A DNA stretch of 64,000 bases from Zhengitettix transpicula (lineage: Eukaryota > Arthropoda > Insecta > Orthoptera > Tetrigidae), in contig CM073593.1 in NCBI GenBank assembly GCA_037074705.1, positions 11,723,001-11,787,000 of the forward strand. Reading direction: 5' to 3'. This document shows positions 59,195 through 64,000 of the stretch, piece after piece. The notes below the pieces were generated by a model. The model saw nothing but the letters and a program-made list of their open reading frames with translations, ran no database searches and was not told the DNA's origin. Position 1 is the stretch's first letter; each line of letters starts with the position of its first letter. Both the position numbers and the translations under genes were made by a program.

Positions 59195-59580
59195 TCAATA
59201 TTCCGCACTGAATATTAGAATAAATTCATATATGAATAAGAAAGATAGCCATTACTGACAAAGAAGGGTCATGTAAATACCACACAACGTTTCTGGGAGC
59301 CTTGTCCCTTTCGATCCCAGAAAAGTTGTGTGGTATTTACATTACCCTTTTTTCTCAGTATGACTATCTTTCTTATTAATTATTTTCAATCAGACGTATT
59401 TTTTTTTTAATTTTAAAACTTACAGTTTTTAAATACACCACTAACAACATAATTATAAATTGGTTACACATTTATTTTAAAAACTTTTTATTTCTTAACA
59501 AACGCCACATATATTGCACTTTTCTCTGGCTGCAAGGATATTACAATTTAAATTATTTGAATATAATGCATTTCATAAAA
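59195..59580 (+). repeat. Dispersed repeat R4, copy 2, split by a PLE fold-back
   Basis: CCGCACTGAATATTAGAATAAA (59207 on) and AATTGGTTACACATTTATTTT (59456 on) match 57525-57775. The interval 59232-59410 is extra and holds the fold-back. Confidence 0.6.
59233..59385. repeat. PLE 3'-end fold-back (short palindrome)
   Basis: The arms TGAATAAGAAAGATAGCCAT..., TAAATACCACACAACG, TTTCTGGGAGCCTTGTCCC and their inverted mates close within about 150 bp. They match the outer parts of the larger fold-back at 31957-32262. It lacks the inner CTAGAG/CAACTGC part. Confidence 0.7.
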
Positions 59581-60548
59581 AATTGTTGAGAAAATCTTAC
59601 ATTTTTAACTTGCGAATACAGAGAGCTGAAATACATTTTATCTCGGTCACAGATCAGTTGTAATGCATGGCCCGCGGAAATCTCCTCAGGGTCTACATTA
59701 ATTTCGCAACAGCTGCGTTTATGTAAGAAATAGTAGCATAAAAGTTCTCGTATTTCAGAGGTATTTCAATTTCTTTACCAATTTTTCTGTAAGCGTTTAT
59801 AATTAAGGAACTATTTTGGTACATTTATCTTACAACTAAAATATTTTTATTCCACAAAAAACGCAATTATTTTGAGAATTAAATTCAGTACTTTATTGTT
59901 GTAAAAGCTAAAATATTGGTTTTGTCACTCTTGTAAAACTCCCAGAACATTTAAACTTAAAAAATACATTTATATTTTAAATAAAAATTCATTACTTTTT
60001 ATTTGAAACTAAGGACATTTTATATATTTTAACAGGATTTAATTTAATTATGAAGTCAACTCACCTAGCTATTGTGTGCTGTGTGTTTAGTCAAATGTGG
60101 TTTTAATTTGCTGTAAAATTCATTTCATAATTAAATTAAATTCTTTTAAGTAGTGAATTTGTCAATTGCTGTTCAATTTTTAAAAGTCGCAGCCACGGAT
60201 TAAATCGTTTTATATTCCAATACGTTCATAAGGTGTTATATTTTCAATCAATATATTATTTTGTTTTAGCTTGATCTGCAGTTCGAGCAACTGATTTGTA
60301 CAAATATTCGTGCCTCGAACGAACGAATCGAGTGGGTAGTTTTGTGTGGGAAATTTCACCGTACCATAATTATTGCTTCCACGAACAAGTGTCCTTCAAA
60401 CTGTTCGACATGTTTAGCTTATCGCACGGGATTCAGGTCTTGGTCAGTATATTTAAAATATTGTCATATATAATATATTTAAAATATGAAGATTCGGAAT
60501 TTAATCACCAATTTCCACAATAGCGATTAATTCCTTCGTTATATATTA
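59581..60548. other. AT-rich stretch without identified gene
   Basis: Only a 75-codon unrecognised plus ORF (60296-60523). Nothing else seen. Confidence 0.4.
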
Positions 60549-61143
60549 CTAGCTAGGTGCCCGGCGTTGCTCGTGTATTTATTTATATAAACTCGAAAAA
60601 GTATTTAATTGAATACTTAAATATATTCCTCGAGTATTTCAGGATATAATCGTCACTCAGTCTTCATACATTACGAAATATTACATTGATGAAATTGTTA
60701 GCTAGACTCACAACTAATACAGCGCAAAAATTAACTTACATTTTCCCCAAAGATGGTAAAGTAATTCGTATTCTTCTTTATTATCATTCGATAGAATATT
60801 GCTGTATAAAATTATACTTTTTATTTAAAAAAAATATTTCTGCTTTATTTCATTCCTAATAAAGGAGATATTTCCTTTGTTCGTTGCGTAGTAACGTCTT
60901 TCTCTCGCGTGACGTCATTGTCTCTTGGCGCGCAGTAATTTAATATTTAATGATCACGGTTTTTAATTATAATTCTTTCCACATGTATGCTAGGCGTTTC
61001 TCACCCTCACAGTACCGTTTCTCGTGTTTTGAAGAATTTGTGTACCAATTTTTGTTGCAATCTATCCACGCTTTTAAATTTGTATAGAAATTAACGTAAA
61101 TACATACATACAGACAAATATACATTCTTTTTTATTATATAGA
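60549..61143 (+). repeat. RGC repeat, copy 1
   Basis: It starts CTAGCTAGGTGCCCGGCG and runs about 595 bp to TTTTTTATTATATAGA, preceded by CATACATACAGACAAATA. It is very similar to 63061-63645. The head and tail resemble widespread arthropod retroposon ends with a CCCGGC head and TTATTATATAGA tail. No ORF. Confidence 0.75.
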
Positions 61144-61690
61144 TTACGTTAGTATATTCTCTGTCAACACTCGAAGTGAGTAAAGTAGGATTCGTTTCAA
61201 AATTATCTTAATATGCACTTAATTTTAAATTGGAAAGATAAGCGTTAAATTTAACAATAAATACTAAAGTATATACAGAAACACAAATAATTATATATAC
61301 AATAACTCTAATCACATACGATTTTTTAATGCAAGTTTTGGAGCAGAGCTGCTAACGATGTTGCCTGCTAACGATGTTGCCTGAGCGTAAACTCCAGCTT
61401 TCGTGATCAGTTAAAAGACAGAGAAAGAGACTTAGGAGAGTTTACGGCTTACAGTAACCTTCCAGAAATAGTCAAAGAGCGACATAAACAAAACGACCAT
61501 TCTCTTCACGTTGTTCAGTTGTCGTAGATAACGTGGTTAGTGCAGTAAAAGAAATTCAAAAGAAAAATTTAATAACAGAATATTAAATAAAAGTTGTAGT
61601 TTATGTTTTATTCTTACGTTAAATGCAATTTCATGCGTGGCTTAACAAGCCATCTATGTTGTATATATTTTTAAAAAACATTGTCAAATG
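61144..61690. other. Stretch without identified gene
   Basis: It contains a short direct repeat, GCTAACGATGTTGCCT, at about 61352-61384. Otherwise nothing recognised. Confidence 0.4.
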
Positions 61691-61975
61691 AAAAAAACAT
61701 TTTTGGTTATATATACTTTTTATCATTTAAGTTCTCTTCATATATTTATTTTCTTAGATATTTAAAACACAGGAGCTATCGGCGTTTGCCATAATTATGT
61801 TTTTATTAAAAAATACATTGATCGTACATACATAATTTTACATACAACATATAATTATTAATTTTTACATTACAACTCAATATATTTTCATTAATATTCT
61901 TATACCTGCCATCTACCGTAAAATGTCTTCAATGACTTTTACAAAGAGCATGACGTCAATTATTTCCTCGTCCAT
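61691..61975 (-). repeat. PLE-end-like repeat R2, copy 2
   Basis: It matches 15190-15310 (CAGGAGCTATCGGCGTTTGCC, CCATCTACCGTAAAATGTC) but has about 110 extra AT-rich bases between the two blocks (61798-61912). Confidence 0.5.
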
Positions 61976-62539
61976 AACATAGTATAAGTTTACGTCTATC
62001 AGTGTATCTGGTTAGTCAATTTCTCATACTTCAAACTTATCACTCTCTTTCATTTACAATAATCGACTAAATATTTTCTATACATTTTTTATTACATTAT
62101 TTTACAATTTTCATTAATTTTTATTTCCTTAAAGTTCTTTTAAAGCCTACTTATTTTAACAATTATTGCAAATACCAGATTTTATCGCCACTGATTAAAT
62201 TTTCAGAAGTGTACTATTACCATTTTCCCATTCTTTTTATTTTTTCGATTATACTTGCATAGAAAACCTCCACATTCGAGAGATATAATACAGTTCAGTT
62301 CTCTTAGAGCAACAAACAGAAAAGCCTGCAAATATAAATTGCAAATCGCGAGTTCCTGTATGGAAGCAAGCAAATAGTTGTACGGAGAGATTTTCATAAC
62401 AATTTTCAAACGGGGAAGCAAAAGGTTGCTTCACGATGATGGAACAATTTTCGCATTGAGGAATCCGGTATCCGCTAGGTGACCAGAAAGGGGAGGCTCA
62501 TCCGAGGTTCCAGATAACAGAGGATGAGTATTTAATCGG
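61976..62539. other. Stretch without identified gene
   Basis: Two overlapping minus ORFs (62203-62434) of about 60-72 codons, unrecognised. AT-rich. Confidence 0.35.
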
Positions 62540-63057
62540 GTGTATTAAAATTTTCAATGAAGTTTGGAGTCAGTGTAAAAATGGCCTTTTAGTGTGGTAG
62601 TTTTCAAGATACAAGAAAGAGATCTGGTACCAGACAGACATTCCGTGAGTAACCAAAACTTTGATATAAATTTGTAAACGATAATTAAAATGGTTGAGTC
62701 AGATATCGTTCAATTTTTTTTTCACTTATTTTCATATTGTTATAGGTTAAATTTTATATTTGAATTGTTAATTGTCAGTTTATACATTGATTTTTTTCTA
62801 ATTATCAAACCCAGTAGTGACCCTGAGATATAGAGATACGACGTATTTGATAGTAATGATATAAGAATTGTATGTTCAAAAATGCCACGAATTAATAAAT
62901 GAAAATTTAAAGTATTTGTTTTAAATGGATGAAATTCTGCATGAAAAATAGGTTTTGTAAATTGTAAAATTTATCAATTATAATAAATTCCTTTTAATAT
63001 TAGTAAATATTGTTAATTGATTCATTTAATTAAAGTTGTCCAGTTATTTATATATAT
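62540..63057 (+). mobile_element. LTR copy L6 (partial, degraded)
   Basis: It shares AATGGCCTTTTAGTG, GATCTGGTACCAGACAGAC and ATTCCGTGAGTA with L3/L5, and AAACCCAGTAGTGACCCTGAGA with L4. It ends in a TA run before the next repeat. The 5' end is missing. Confidence 0.55.
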
Positions 63058-63060
63058 ATA

Positions 63061-63645
63061 CTAGCTGGGTGCCCGGCGTTGCTCGTGTACATAATTATAT
63101 AAACTCTAAAAAGTATTTAATTGAATACTTAAATATATTCCCTGAGTATTTCAGGATATAATTGTCAATCGTCACTCAGTCTTTATACATTACGAAATAT
63201 TACATTGATGAAATTGTTAGCTAGACTCACAACTAATATAGCGCGAAAATTAACTTACATTTTCCGCAAGGATGGTAAAGTAATTCGTATTCTTCTTTAT
63301 TACCATTCGATGGAGTATTGCTGATGAAAATATTTCTGCTTTATTTCATTCCTAATAAAGGAAATATTTCCTTTGTTCGTTGCGTAGTAACGTCTTTCTC
63401 CCGCGTGACGTCATTGTCTCTTGGCGCGCAGTAATTTAATATTTAATGTTCACGGTTTTTAATTATAATTCTTTCCGCATGTATGCTAGGCGTTTCTCAC
63501 CCTCACAATACCGTTTCTCGTATTTGAAGAATATGTGTACCAATTTTTGTTGCATTCTGTCCACGCGATAAAATTTGTATAAAGAACAACGTAAATACAT
63601 ACATACATACAAATATACATCCTTTTTTATTATATATATATATAA
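63061..63645 (+). repeat. RGC repeat, copy 2
   Basis: It starts CTAGCTGGGTGCCCGGCG and is collinear with 60549-61143, lacking about 25 bp near 63325 and ending in a longer CATACATACATAC and TA run. Confidence 0.75.
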
Positions 63646-63654
63646 ATATTCTAT

Positions 63655-64000
63655 ATATATGTCTAAATTGATCAATATTTTCGGAAAAGTCGAAAGTAAT
63701 TCTGCAGGTAATGAATTGCAGTCGCGAATTGATCTATTAACAAATTTGCCAACGTCTGTGCGTTGTCCTTTTTCTTTAATTTTGAATGGGTGATCATTTT
63801 TAGAACTATAAGTGGTGCCAAGAGATGATTTTTAATTTATTTCCAGGTCGGTTGACCAGAATGAGATTTGTATATTACGGAAAGCCTCGCGTGTTTCCTG
63901 CTACTGCTCAGTGTTTCTAAATGCTCACGAGGATTGTGTTCATTTCTTTATGGATCCTAGCAAGCTGACCCATATTATAAAATGGGCCTGAACAGTGATC
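63655..64000 (-). pseudogene. LINE ORF2 C-terminal fragment
   Basis: The minus frame reads GQRTDVGKFVNRSIRDCNS followed by LPAELLSTFP. This is the common C-terminal signature of many insect non-LTR elements (QRTDxGKYSFVNRTIxDWNxLPAE). It lacks the SF before VNR. Upstream minus frames are broken. Confidence 0.6.

Overview
The window looks like nuclear DNA from an arthropod, most likely an insect with a large, repeat-rich genome. It is AT-rich, has no operon-like gene packing, and nearly every long ORF is a fragment of a transposable element. It holds Penelope-like retroelements (PLEs), Jockey-type LINE pieces, solo LTRs and a degraded mariner. I cannot fix the species.

One host gene is supported: a CIP/KIP cyclin-dependent kinase inhibitor (p21/p27/Dacapo family) on the + strand, spread over about 17.6 kb. 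Exon 1 (27890-28181) sits in a GC/CpG-rich block and encodes a cyclin-binding RRLFG motif in a p21-like context. Exon 2 (45389-45486) encodes the C-terminus. The intron phase matches, and joining the exons forms a PCNA-binding PIP box (QSTLKDFF). The predicted protein is 129 aa. A likely 3' UTR runs to an AATAAA near 47059. The 17.2-kb intron holds PLE, mariner and solo-LTR insertions, a 140-bp tandem repeat, and a cluster of E2F-like sites around 38.1-38.8 kb.

The rest is layered repeats. (1) A poly(A)-tailed dispersed repeat of about 0.5 kb, called DR here, occurs in about ten copies. One pair sits inside a 14-bp target-site duplication and one copy interrupts a LINE ORF2. (2) Six copies of one LTR family are present; the four with clear ends all run TG...CA and are flanked by ATAT. 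(3) PLE coding remnants (RT and GIY-YIG endonuclease) lie at 768-935, 17050-17245, 20575-21765 (minus) and 34900-35935. (4) Many PLE-like ends carry a CTGANGA-hairpin-GAAAC motif resembling hammerhead ribozymes. (5) LINE ORF1, ORF2 and 3' ends lie at 3722-4020, 47590-48870, 49430-51720, 53400-54300 and 63655-64000.

By region: 0-9.5 kb holds old repeats and the DR dimer; 9.5-27.4 kb is mixed repeats and unexplained GC-rich islets; 27.4-47.1 kb is the CDK-inhibitor locus; 47.6-54.3 kb is a LINE cluster; 54.3-64 kb is mostly repeat fragments. No intact tRNA, rRNA or CRISPR array was seen.
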